Assembly (NCBI RefSeq): GCF_000234665.1
Contig: NC_018306.1
Location: forward strand, 62,001-126,000
DNA length: 64,000 nt
Direction of reading: 5' to 3'
Origin: Leishmania mexicana MHOM/GT/2001/U1103
Taxonomy: Eukaryota > Euglenozoa > Kinetoplastea > Trypanosomatida > Trypanosomatidae
Position 1 is the first letter of the stretch; the number at the start of each line of letters is the position of its first letter. Made by a program: the position numbers and the translations under genes. Positions 40,263 to 51,000 of this stretch are shown here, piece after piece. The notes beneath the pieces are model-generated. The model was not told where the DNA came from. It was given only the letters and a program-made list of their open reading frames with translations, and ran no database searches.

Positions 40263-41895
40263 CGATACTGCGAGACACAGTCGCATCTTCGTGCCCTAGT
40301 GCCTGACCACGCCACTTGTATAGAGGCGCTCCCGCTGAGCCCTGACCCCACAGCTCGGCCGAGGCCGACGAGCGAGAGAAGGACAAGTTCGGGGGACTGC
40401 AGTCCAATCTCGCTCGCGCTTTGCTGTGAAGTGTGGTGTGGCGTGCTCGCAAGAGACGCCGTTACCTTGAAGTGGCCTTGCTTGCGCAGAGGCGTAGAGA
40501 GGTTTGGCTGTGTGCCAGCGGTTGCGCGGGTGCCCGAGCGTGAGTGCGAGCCGCCTCACGAACCCCAAAGGTAGACGCAGAGAGGAGGCACAGCTTCGCA
40601 CCCCCCCCGTCAGACGCGAAGGATCTCTGCACCGCTACAGCCGAGCGGTGCGCAGACGATTTATGCTTGGTGGTTGGGTGGTTGCGTGGTCGGGTGGTGG
40701 GGTGATGCCAGCGACCACCGCAGCATCAAAGCCAAAGTCGCAAAGGCAACTGAGCGTACAGCAACTACGGTGTGGCAGCGGGCAGAAGAGAACGGCACGC
40801 GTGGTGGGACAAGGAACAGGATACCGAGGGGCAGGGACAGAGACACAGAGGCGCAGGAGGGGGAGGGGGAAGAGGGTAGGGCAGACAACCAGAAAATGGC
40901 ACCCTCCTTTCGTCACGGCGATAAAAAGGGGCTCCGGTCCCTGGCGTCCTCGACTCCCGCCGTCAAGACCGTGCGTGCGTGCCTGTGTGGGTGGGTGTAG
41001 CTGTCTTGCTCGCAGACAGTGGCATGCCAGCGCGGACGTAGGACAGCGTCACACGTGGCAGCGGTGGAGCCACGGTCACACACGAAGAACACGCAGCTTA
41101 GACACCGCGGTTGAGCTCGAGAGGGAGGGGGAGAGACGTGGCGGGAAAGGGGCGCGTTCGGCATATGCGCGCCCACACCGCGCTCACGCGAGTGCCGCCA
41201 CCCGATTCGTGTCGTTGTTGACTTGGTCGGTGTTAGAGCACAACAGAAAACGCCGTGCCAGGCAGACGGCGGGGAGGGGGAGGGGGGGCGATGCCACGCG
41301 CCCCGGAGAAGAGCGGGACGGGTGGCACGTGTGTGCATGCAGCAGTTCGCTGAGGGGGACGCGGGGGGAGGCGAGCGAGAGGCCACAACGGGTACGAACA
41401 CAAGTAGCCTTCGACACCCTTCACGCGCGTTATCACGACCACCACCATCCCCATCAGGCTGTAGTCGAAGCGCAGGTTGCACAGCGGCTATGGAAGCGAC
41501 ATCGCCGTTCGCGTCCTCCTCTTCTCCGTTGCCAAGACCCGTCATGGTCCTCTCTGCGGGTACTCCTCGCCCCACCCTACCCCACCCCGCTGTGGCCGAT
41601 CCACCCCTCGTAGAGAGAGGTTTGGGTTGGGTCGCGGTAAGCCGAGAGGCAGTCGCCCCCCACCTATCCCCATGTGCCCTCTCGCTCAGCTCGCCCATGT
41701 TTTACGGCTAGCTTGGGATGGCCGCGCGCCTGGGGTGCTTGCGAAGCCACGCATCGCTCCGACCCTCCTCCCCCCCCCCCGGGTGAGGGCGCCAAGCGCC
41801 GTTCGAACGCTCACACACGCCCCGCAGGACAGCCATGGGGACTGCTTGCTGTGCCGGCCCTTGCTTTCCACCGTTGGGTGTCCTCGCACGTTTCT
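40263..41895. other. Intergenic region, no gene seen
   Basis: Long plus-strand open frames across 40,504-41,613 and 41,477-41,899 have the composition of arbitrary GC-rich translation and lack recognisable domains. Purine runs are present near 40,855-40,875 and 41,270-41,290. Confidence 0.5.
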
Positions 41896-42363
41896 TTAAT
41901 GGCGCTTGCCCTTGCTTCCCTTACCCTGCCTCCCAGCGTTGCCACTGCTGTGGCTGCTGCCCTGGGCGGAGGCGAGCCGCGTCTGCTGCCGGTGCGACAC
42001 CGAGCCGCCAGCGCCTGGCTGCCCTGTCGCAGCAGCAGCAGCAGAGACGGAAGACGCGGCAGCCGCGCTTGCCGCCTGCTGCTCTCCAGCGTTCGCAGTC
42101 GCGGTGGACGGCACAGGGCTGCCTACAGATGCCCTGGTGCACTCCGCAACAAACTCGTTCACGAGGCTCTCCACCATCCTGATCTGGCCTTGATGCGCCA
42201 CCCGCGTCGTCATCGTTACTCGGCCATCGGTGGCCTTGAGTACAAAGGTCTTGCGGCTCTGGTAGGGGCGCAGCCGCAGCATCAGCCGGGTTCGCTTCAC
42301 CCCGCCTGGCTGCTGATGCATGCTGCGGGTGGCCTGCACAAAATCCTTAAGCTCCAGCCGCAT
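41896..42363 (-). CDS. Small protein with SRP9-like N-terminal domain and basic low-complexity tail
   Basis: A 155-residue protein. Residues 1-75 run from MRLELKDFVQATRSM through TRLMLRLRPY and FVLKATDGRVTMTTRV to a helix VESLVNEFV. The order helix, strand, strand with a KATDG turn, helix resembles the SRP9/SRP14 Alu-binding fold (human SRP9 has ARVVLKYRH and VKVTDD at the same places). The rest is Ala/Ser/Gln-rich and ends in a basic GRQGKGSKGKRH. SRP9 pauses translation on the signal recognition particle, yet trypanosomatid SRP is described as lacking SRP9/14 and using a tRNA-like RNA instead. The start at 42,363 is chosen because upstream codons translate CA and GGG repeats. The resemblance was judged by eye only. 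Confidence 0.6.
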   Translation of the reverse strand: MRLELKDFVQATRSMHQQPGGVKRTRLMLRLRPYQSRKTFVLKATDGRVTMTTRVAHQGQIRMVESLVNEFVAECTRASVGSPVPSTATANAGEQQAASAAAASSVSAAAAATGQPGAGGSVSHRQQTRLASAQGSSHSSGNAGRQGKGSKGKRH

Positions 42364-43045
42364 GGCGGACGTCCGGCTGTGGTGGTCGTGGTGATGGTAA
42401 TGATCACAGCGATGCCTGAGGAGGAGGGGGGAGAGAGAGAGAGAGTCACGTGGAGATGGTGGCAGCAGGGTAGCGACGTCCCGCGAGAACCAGATCGACG
42501 GTGTTGGAGAGTCCGTGAGCGCGCGCTTGTGTGTGTGTGTGTGTGTGGGTGGGTGGGTGGGTGGATGTGTAGAGGGGAATTGGGGGGGGGGGGGGGGCTG
42601 GCGAGAGTGATGCGGAGAGCGCACCGACAACGACGAGCCGAAATTTGTCGCACCCGTGCACCTGTGTGCGTCGGTGCGAGCGAGTTTGAGTGGCGGGGGG
42701 AGAAGCGATGGAAGAGCACGTCCAACAAGAGAACCACTACAGCTGAACGGTTGGGGGGGGGGGGCAACCACGCTGTGACTGCGAGAACCCCGCCGCGCAG
42801 AAGACGTGCACACGCACACAGGCATGCATGGGTGTTGTGGGGGTGTGTAGCGGTGAGCGGTCGCATGGATGCAGGCGCAGAGAGGGGGAGAGAGAGGAGC
42901 GGGTGGCAGGGGCTGAGCAGGTTGCGGTGGCGAGTAGGCGCGTACTGCTGGTCAGTGAGCATCTGGGTATGCCTGAAAGCAGAGAAGTCCTTGCGGGGAG
43001 AGGGGGAGGGGATGGCGCGCGCGCAGGGCCGGCACCGGCATGGAC

Positions 43046-43082
<37 letters not shown>

Positions 43083-43377
43083 ATGTGCGCGATTATGATG
43101 ATGATGCGCCCTGACCCACACGCACGGCGGCACCGCTGAAGATGCTGAGCTGTGCAGCATACGTTGGTTAGCGAGTCTGTCTCACAAAGAGAGAAGTGAT
43201 GGAGAGACGACGACGACGGGGGGAGGGGGAGGGGGGGTGCCGCTGTCACCACGGCAGTCGCATTGAGCATCTACATGCGCACAGGCGCGCCGACCTTCCA
43301 TGTATCGGCTTGATGGTCTCCGGCCGCGAAAAGCCACGGCCCCCCCCTCAGTACGCCACCACCCCTCCTCCCCTCCC
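42364..43377. other. Intergenic region, no gene seen
   Basis: Holds TG/GGGT runs at 42,530-42,565, G runs at 42,580-42,597 and 42,750-42,763, and a (TG)17 run at 43,047-43,081. Plus-strand frames here are low-complexity. Confidence 0.6.
43047..43081. repeat. (TG)17 microsatellite
   Basis: Uninterrupted TG run in the 3' flank of the kinase gene. Confidence 0.95.
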
Positions 43378-44997
43378 TCATCCATCCGTGCGCTTGTGCT
43401 GTGCCGAATGGACGCGGTTCACAATGGGGCACACACCAGCGTGCACGGCCTGCGACACCGCCTTCTCCACCAAGTCACTGCCGAACAGGCTGGCGTAGAG
43501 CCCGTCGGCGCTGAACCTCTGCGACGGCGTTGAGGGCATTGCACCTGCGGAAGGCACCCGTGCAGGCGGCAGCGGCTTCTTCGCCGTCAACACACTCGCG
43601 GGGACATACTTGAGAGACTCTCGCACGTACTTGTGACGCAGCACGCGACGCAGTGTCGGCCGCGCCGCCGCGTCCACCGTCAGCAGCGAGCTCACAAGTT
43701 CCTTGAACTGTCGCGAGTAGCGTGATGTGGCCTCGTTTTGGAGGTCGTGGAGGGGTGTGCAGCGGCCGCGGCACACAAGCGAACGGAGCTCCACCGCTGA
43801 GGCCGCCGTGAAGGGTAGCTGTCGCGCCATGAGTTGGTAAAAAGCAACGCCGAGGGACCAAACATCGGCGGCTGCACCGTAGGCCCGCTCCTCGAACAGC
43901 TCCGGTGCCATGTAGTACGGCGACCCGCACGCCTCCTTCGCCGTAGCGCCGATGCGGTCGAGCTGCGTGGAGATGCCAAAGTCGCCGAGGCGGACCGTGA
44001 TGCCGTCCTCCAGTAAAAAAATATTGTGCGGCTTCACGTCGCGGTGCAAGATGCCGTACTCGGTGTGCAGCGACTGCAGCGCCACCGCGACCTGAATAAA
44101 GACCGATGCAACGTACGGCTCTGTCAGTATATCAGGCCCGGCCGCCATGGCTGCGGTGGTGGTGGTGGTGGCCAAGGGGATGGATGATGGTGAGGGTGGT
44201 GCCCCGTTCGCGGTGGTGCTGTCCGGGCGGCGGCCGTCCATCACCGCCGCAAGGTCACCGCCAGCGCAGTACTCCATCATGATGAACGACATCGGGTAGG
44301 TGGGCGGTCGCGTGTCGAAAAGGGCATCGACGTACTGCACCAGGTTCGGGTGCCCCAGCACGGTGCGAAGCACCTTCAGCTCGCTCTGCACAGCCGGTAC
44401 CTCCTCAGCCGGGTTCAGCATCGTCTGCATGTTAATATCCTTCACCACGACCGCGTGCGTTGGCTCAACGCCGCCGGAGGCCGCGTCCCTCATGGAGTAC
44501 AGGGTGGCGCAGCCGTAGTTGCCCTTTCCGAGGATGCGAACGCGATGCAGCGCACCCCAGGAGCGCCCGCTGTCCCCTGTGAAGTGCAGCACAGCAGCGG
44601 AAGACTGGTCAGGGTAAAGTGCCGCTGACGGTGCTGCCTGCACTTCGCCAGCGCCCCCCGGGTGGCCCAACGCCGCAGTCGAAGACGGCCTCTGCTGTTG
44701 CTGGAGAGAGCCAGCCCACACCAGCGAACCCTCCGATGGCACGCCGACACTCAAGCGGGGCGCCACATGAGCCGCTGGACACACGGCAAGAAACGCCGGC
44801 GTTCTGCCCTCTGCGCCGACGTCCGTGCTTCCTGACGCCGCTGTTGCATGCGAGGTGCCCGCCCGGGCCATCCCAGCATCCTCCCGTAGGAAGATGGGCA
44901 CGTCCTCGTCGGCGCCGGTGGAGGACGGCGCAACGCTTCCCGCTTGTGCGCCGAGGACGTCGTCACCGAACGCCATCCAATCAAAGTGCCCCTCCAT
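43378..44997 (-). CDS. NEK-type serine/threonine protein kinase
   Basis: A 539-residue protein. About 150 low-complexity N-terminal residues precede a kinase domain (about 150-455). Seen: the glycine loop GKGNYGCATLY, the lysine in VVVKDINM, the hinge MMEYCAGGDLAAVM, the catalytic loop H318-RDVKPHN, D339-FGIS, CGSPYYMAPE, and ADVWSLGVAFYQLM. The hinge with GGDL and the CGSPYYMAPE activation segment are characteristic of NIMA-related (NEK) kinases, which act on flagella, basal bodies and cell division. A Ser/Thr/Pro-rich insertion sits between the hinge and the next helix (VMDGRRPDSTTANG...). All catalytic residues are present. The C-terminal 80 residues have no recognised domain. The exact NEK subgroup is not assigned. 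Confidence 0.92.
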   Translation of the reverse strand: MEGHFDWMAFGDDVLGAQAGSVAPSSTGADEDVPIFLREDAGMARAGTSHATAASGSTDVGAEGRTPAFLAVCPAAHVAPRLSVGVPSEGSLVWAGSLQQQQRPSSTAALGHPGGAGEVQAAPSAALYPDQSSAAVLHFTGDSGRSWGALHRVRILGKGNYGCATLYSMRDAASGGVEPTHAVVVKDINMQTMLNPAEEVPAVQSELKVLRTVLGHPNLVQYVDALFDTRPPTYPMSFIMMEYCAGGDLAAVMDGRRPDSTTANGAPPSPSSIPLATTTTTAAMAAGPDILTEPYVASVFIQVAVALQSLHTEYGILHRDVKPHNIFLLEDGITVRLGDFGISTQLDRIGATAKEACGSPYYMAPELFEERAYGAAADVWSLGVAFYQLMARQLPFTAASAVELRSLVCRGRCTPLHDLQNEATSRYSRQFKELVSSLLTVDAAARPTLRRVLRHKYVRESLKYVPASVLTAKKPLPPARVPSAGAMPSTPSQRFSADGLYASLFGSDLVEKAVSQAVHAGVCPIVNRVHSAQHKRTDG

Positions 44998-46695
44998 GGT
45001 GGGGACGCGTCAGCGGAAGGGGAGAGAGAAGCACGCACGCACTCTGCTGCCACTAGCTGAGACACACGGAGAGCCGCGAGTAATGGTGGAGAGGCGATTC
45101 GTTCAAGATGGCCGGCGATGCTGGATGGCAAGCGCACGTCTCCTGCGCTACTCCCTTGGCTTGCTTTTCCTCTCTGTCTGGGCTCCGTGTCGTCGCCCTC
45201 TGGGAGAGGGATCAGCCCAAGGGACGGTGCGCGCTGGCTAGAATCCCCGTTTCCAGGCGTTCCAGGGCTCTGCAGCAGCTTGCGGGGTGGTGCTGTAGGG
45301 CTGCGTGAGGAGGAGGCTGTCACAGAGATCGTACTGGTGTGCGTGTGTGCGTGTGGACGTGTCAGGCGCGGTGAGAGAGGGAAGGGGACGGGGAAGGGGG
45401 TCACGTGCAGGAAGCCAGGAAACAAGATCGGCATGTATGGGGAGAGCGAGAGAATGGTGTGTGTGTGGGGGGGGGGGTCCGTCCTGCTTGATCACCTCAT
45501 GTGCAGCTCACGTCATCGAATCGGCCCCCCTCCCCGAAACTCCCGTGAGTGCGGCAGGGGCGTCCATTTTGGTGGCACGAGCACAAGCGTTTGCGGCAGT
45601 GAACAATACGCGCCTGGACGCTGTGCACCCTCCTCCCCCTGCCTCGGCACACGCAGAGCGACGACAGGAGAAAATAGAGAAGGGCACGCCGACGTCGGTG
45701 CGCGCGTTCTCAGCTCCGGAGGACAGCCTGCGCGACGCACGCCTCCGCAGCGCGCGCGAGAGAAACAGCGAGGAGGGCGATGGAGGGAGGGGGCCAGGAA
45801 CGGGTGCAAGGGTCAAAAGGCATGTGTCGCCGAACAACCACAGATTGCGCACGACACATAATAGTCATCACAACGAAACAGCAGACGGCATGGGCGGCCA
45901 AGCAGCGCAGGCTTTTATGTTGCCATGCGTCCGACATGTCCACAGTCCTGCCACCCGCGGAATAAGCCAGAAAAATGCATACGCATGCGCGCACACCACC
46001 ACCATCGCCTCACCGGCGCGGGTGTGTCCCAGCGGAAGGGGCCCGTGCATCGACAGGTGCCAGCGCAGAAACAGCTCACAGCCTGTCGTAGCGACGGGGG
46101 GGGGTGCGGCCACAGACACTCCAACGGGGGACGCCCGTGCAGCGCGAGCGAGATGCGCGCAAGCAGATCGCTGCGCGAGTCAAGGTGTGCGGTGAGCCTC
46201 AAGCGATCCGCGAATCCCGTGCAGAGCATACCGGGCACAGCGCCGGGCCGGCCGCCCTCATAGCATAACCAGCAGGCGGGGGTGGGTGGGTGCCACGATG
46301 CCGGCGGTGCAATAGGCAGCACGCCACCTGCACTCCATCCCGTCACCGCCAGTCACCCGCTGCTGCAGCGGTCCAAAGTGCACGGACAGGTGCCTGTGCG
46401 AGGCTGCGTGAAGATGGTCTCCTGCGGCCTCGCGAGCGCAGCATCCCTGTTCCTCTGGTGGGGGACGGCTGTCGCCAAGCACCTCTTGCCGTGGCGTGTC
46501 GCATCGTGCGCCGCGGCTTCCTTTCCTTTGGAAGGGGGGAGCGGATATCGACCTGGCGACTGAGGGCAGTGCCCAAGTCCGTGGTCCGTGCAGCTGGCGC
46601 CGGCCCCCCCTCCACCGCCGATGTTGCGAGCTTGCCAGCGTCATCCTGCTGCACCAACTCGCAATAGCCAACGACAAGCCGAGGTGAGAGGCGCG

Positions 46696-46697
46696 CG

Positions 46698-46733
<36 letters not shown>

Positions 46734-46740
46734 GCGGCGG
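46696..46740. repeat. Compound (GAC)n-(GGC)n trinucleotide repeat
   Basis: Eight or so GAC-type units run into about six GGC units. The length is a multiple of three but no supported reading frame crosses it. Confidence 0.9.
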
Positions 46741-47599
46741 GCCGGTGGCGTCAGCGTGTGTGCCCAGATACGTCGCGACATGCCATCCCTCCCCACTGCC
46801 GTAGGGCCTGCGGTGAGAGTGCCACGAAGAGGGAGAGCAAGTCCGTGACAGCAGCAACGCTTTGCGTCTCCCTGCCTTAGTTAATCAATCTGTCGTCGCA
46901 GCAGGTCACGTTTTAGCTCCAGTCCTTTACATCCAGCACGGCGGCGGCAGGCAGGCAGGCAGGCAGGCAAGGGCGGGCGGGCGGAGGGGGGCAGGAGGGG
47001 ATCGCCCAGGCTCTTGTCGCTGCATATTTGGCTGTAATTTGTACCTCCAACCATCACGGCGGCTCCTGACGCGCTGCCTGCCTGTGCTGTACGGTCCTGT
47101 CCACACCGGGTAAGAGGGCTCCGCAGCGCGGGCGAGTCCGCGGCCTGCATGCCGCTGGCTTTCTCTTCCTCTGGAAAGTGGCGCGCCCGCAGTCCCCGCG
47201 CAAAAAGGCCAACGGTCGAGAAACTTAAACGGCGAGCGAGAGAGTTGCATCGTATAACAGAGGCACATATACCCGCAGACCTACACGCGGGCAGCGACAC
47301 ACATGCACGCACACGCACGCACCAGCACGAGCGCCGAGAGAGGATCAAGGCCACACACAACGACCTACACAACGCGACAGCAGGCAGCGAGCAGCAGACA
47401 CATTCACGTAAACACCGACAGACACGCACGAGAACGCGGCAGACTCGCACTGGAGCCTAGAGTGCTATGCACACATGCGCGTCACTTCCTCCGAGGGGAC
47501 GTGAGAGAGAGAGAGAGAGAAAAAAGGGGCAGGAAGAGGGGCGTGGGGAGACGGGGACAGCGCGATGCTGTACACGCAATATATAATACGCACATGAGC

Positions 47600-47745
47600 G
47601 TACGCACACACACACACACAAATATAGAGAGACACACATACATACACATATACACATATATATATATACATATACATATACATATATACATATATATACA
47701 TATATACATACATATATATACATATATACATATATACATATACCA
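47600..47745. repeat. CA and TA/CATA low-complexity tract
   Basis: About 145 nt of CACA and (TA)/CATA repeats, the longest AT-rich tract in the window, inside the probable 3' flank of the ABC transporter gene. Confidence 0.9.
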
Positions 47746-48031
47746 GATGTACACACGCATCACGGAATGGCAGCTGTTTAAGAGAGGTGGGATGGGAACA
47801 CCTCATGCATTTACAGGAGCGCAAACGCAGGCCCTGTCCCCTACCCCTCCCTCTCTCCCCGGGGAGGGAGGGGGCGGGCAAAACGGCGAATCATGAGCAC
47901 GGCGTGCAGTCGCGTGGACCTGACGTGCATGGCACCACACACAGAGACACAGGAAGGGAGGAGGGGCCGTCCAACCATGTAGGAGCAAGTCCCGCTTCAC
48001 GGCTGCGCAGCCTCACTTTCCATGCGCTCCC

Positions 48032-48061
48032 GCGCTTCCTGGCTGCCAAGCCAGGAAGCGC
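48032..48061 (-). promoter_or_regulatory. 13-bp hairpin right after the ABC transporter stop codon
   Basis: The arms GCGCTTCCTGGCT (48,032-48,044) and AGCCAGGAAGCGC (48,049-48,061) form a perfect 13-bp stem with a 4-nt loop. On the minus-strand transcript it begins 3 nt after the TGA at 48,067-48,065. It could affect termination, mRNA stability or processing; this is inference. Confidence 0.6.
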
Positions 48062-48064
48062 CGC

Positions 48065-51000
48065 TCACAACTCTGCACGTTTCTCCTCGGGAGACGCTTC
48101 TCCCGTGAGGTGCAGCTGCTCATGCTTCCGCAGCAAGGCGTTCTCGGCATCACGCCGTCGTTCCACCAAGGCGGCGCGAACCTTCTCCGCCCTCTCCACA
48201 TCGCCGCTGACGCGCATGAATATCTGCTCAATGCTTGTCTGCGACACCGTGTAGTCAGACACGCAGAGCGCGGCGCGGTTTGCCTGCACACACTGAAAGA
48301 CGCTGGGCAGGTTCGTGTTCTTGGGCAGTGTAAAGACAAGTCGCCTGCCACGCACCTCGCTGACCTGTGCGGACGGGAAGGACGCAGTGACGAAGGAAAC
48401 GACCCGCGCTTTTATCGCCTCCAGCGCCGCCGCCTCCGCCGTGGTGGAGGCGCCCGCGTCGGCAGTGGTCGGTGGCTGCACGCGGATGGTCATCTCGAAG
48501 CCACTGCCGTACTTCTGCCTCAGATGCACCTTGCTGCCGATGCAGCGCAGTCGCCCGTCCACCATGATAGCCACACAGTCGGCAAGGGCCTCGACCTCCT
48601 CGAGGTGGTGCGTGCACAAAATAATTGAGCAGCGGTGCCGAATGGCCTGCATCGAGGTCCACATCTCACGCCGAGCGACGGGATCCATGCCCGCCGACGG
48701 CTCGTCGAAGATGACGACCGGCGGCCCACCAATCAGCGACAGTGCGACGCTCAGCTTCCGGCGGTTGCCGCCCGACAATGCTGCCGACGTCGTGTGACGG
48801 TATTCGCGCAGGCCAGTCAGCTGCAGCAGCGCGCGCACAACGTCCTTATGCTGCTCCCGCACGATGCCGCGGATGCCGGCAAAGACACTCAGGTGCTCCT
48901 CCACCGTCAGCAGGTCGAGCGTTGCGTCGAACTGGGGGCAGTACCCAATGCACTGGAGCGCGTCGCGACTTTCCGCCACAATATCGTACCCGCACACGTA
49001 GACACGCCCAGTGGTGGGGTAGAACTCCTGGCACAATATTGACATCGTCGTAGTCTTGCCAGCGCCATTCGTGCCGAGAAGGCCAAAGACCTCGCCCGGC
49101 ACGACGCCGAAGGAGAGATCGTGCACAGCCACCTTGCCGCTATCATACTGCTTGCGCAAGCCGACGACCGCGACGGCGTCCATGATAGGCAGCTGAGCGC
49201 CCAAGCTCGGGAAGTCACCGCCGGTGCCCCCAGTTGCGCCAGTCGCCGCCATCTCAAAGGATGCGGAGTCGGCAGTATCGCTCATCCTGTACATGTTCTC
49301 CTGCCGCTTCAGGTCTTCGCGGTATGCCTCCACGCGCCGCTGCACCTCGGCTCGCTCGTCCTCGACGTCGCTATCCTCTCCGACATTGTCATCGGTACTC
49401 TCACTCGCGTCGTGCTGCTCTCCGAGCTGATGGCTGCCATGGCGCCGACGGCGCGCGTCGCCGCCTTTGCCCTGCTCCGCGCTCCGTTGAGCCCGTGCGA
49501 GAGCGGTGGCGTCGCCGTTGGCGTCGTAGCGCCGCAGCAACAGCCTCATCCGCCAGTATGGGTGGTCGATCAGCAGGGTGAGAGCGAGAAACAGCGGCCC
49601 CTCGGCCGCCATGTACACGCACGGCCACCCGATAGTCTGCATGGAGAAGGCTGTCAAGCCCGCGTTCTCTACCTGGAAGTGCGAGAGCAGGGCGAGATTC
49701 ACAATGCCTTCGCTGACGGCGTAGGTGGGAAAAATGCGGAACACCCAGCCCAACCTGTGCGACGTCATCTCTGTCAGCGGCAGGAGTCGCAGCACGAACA
49801 CCATGATGACCAGAAGGAATCCTGTCACGAACCCGGCTGCCATAACAATGCTCTGCGCACTGGAGTGGGTCGTGAAGAAAAGCTGCACAAAGTACGCGGT
49901 GGTCGTGCTACAGAAGCCGAAGACCAGGAGCAGCGTCAATGTCGCGCCAGCGGTGTCGACGCCGATGTACTCCTCGCGACGGAAGATGGCAAAGATCGTC
50001 ACAACGAGCAGCATCGTCACAACGTACGCCGTCAAGTCGAAGGCAAGGTTGCTGAACCAATAGACGAGGTAGCGCAGGCCGCAGATATCCTGCAAGTGGC
50101 GCGACCGGCACTCCCGCTCCTTCACCACCCAGGCAACGCAGTTCGAGGGGAGAAAGGTGAAGGGCACTATAATGATGATGGCTGTCAGCAGCACCTTGAT
50201 GCCCTTCTCGGAGTCGGACGCGAACCTCGACGGCAGCGTGCCGGCGCTCGCCGTGATGGACACGGACGGGCCGCGAGCCTCCCTCAAGAGCAGGTTGTAG
50301 AAGTTCACCATGGCTATAGGAAACTCGTGATAGGCGGAGTAGTTCGTCAGCAGCACGACGGTGTTGAAGTCGACCGAAGGCAGCATCGCCACCACAGGAT
50401 CGCCGCACGCGAGGCCGCTGTACTTGCCGACTTTGCCGTGCGCGAACCACTCGTCTTGGAGAAAGTAGTAGAAGTCCGACAGATTCGCCATGCGCAAGTC
50501 GCGCGTGTGCAGGTTTCGTGCAAGCGACGCGGCCAGGTCGCTGAAGCTTCCGTTGAAGTAGTCCGCGCAGCCCGTCGTGTCCCACAGCGTGTCATACGGG
50601 TAGTCGCTCGTGTTCAGCCTCAGCTCTCTGACGGTATACGTTCCCGCCAGGCTCAGCAGCATTGCTAGCAGGATGCATGCGGCGGGGCAGATCACCTGGA
50701 AGCAGAGCGCCTTGCGATCACGCTTCATGTTGCAGAACCGCTTGCGCATCATTGCCTCTGTCTGCAGGAGACTCACAGTCGCGGTCGAAAAAGCCACCTC
50801 ACAGTTCCAGATAACATCACCCGGGAAAACATCCTTCGCTGTCGTTTCGGCCGCCGCTGCTGCTGCTGCCCCTGCTGCTGCCCCTGCTGCTGCGGCGGCG
50901 GCGGCTGGGACACGCGGTCGAGAGTGTTCCACGTCCTCCGAGCTCGGCGTCATCGTGTGCTCTGCTGTCGGCTGCATAGACTCTCGGCTGCTTACCACGT

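Larger units (their letters stand above)
44998..48064. other. Three-kilobase intergenic region
   Basis: No convincing gene on either strand; the plus frame 45,305-46,195 and minus frame 46,258-46,857 look like random GC-rich translation. Features: a compound GAC/GGC run (46,696-46,740), a GGCA run (46,943-46,970), a CA run (47,608-47,621) leading into a TA/CA tract (47,634-47,745), and a hairpin at 48,032-48,061. Confidence 0.5.

Noticed and set aside
41896..42825. 309-residue version of the SRP9-like protein
   Set aside because: The first 154 codons translate a GGGT/TG tract and a G run, typical of an untranslated region.
41674..43098. 474-codon plus-strand open frame
   Set aside because: It runs through TG and G runs and is antisense to the small SRP9-like gene; no domain seen.
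45305..46195. 296-codon plus-strand open frame between the kinase and transporter genes
   Set aside because: Composition is that of arbitrary GC-rich DNA, opposite to the cluster's direction, and no domain is recognised.
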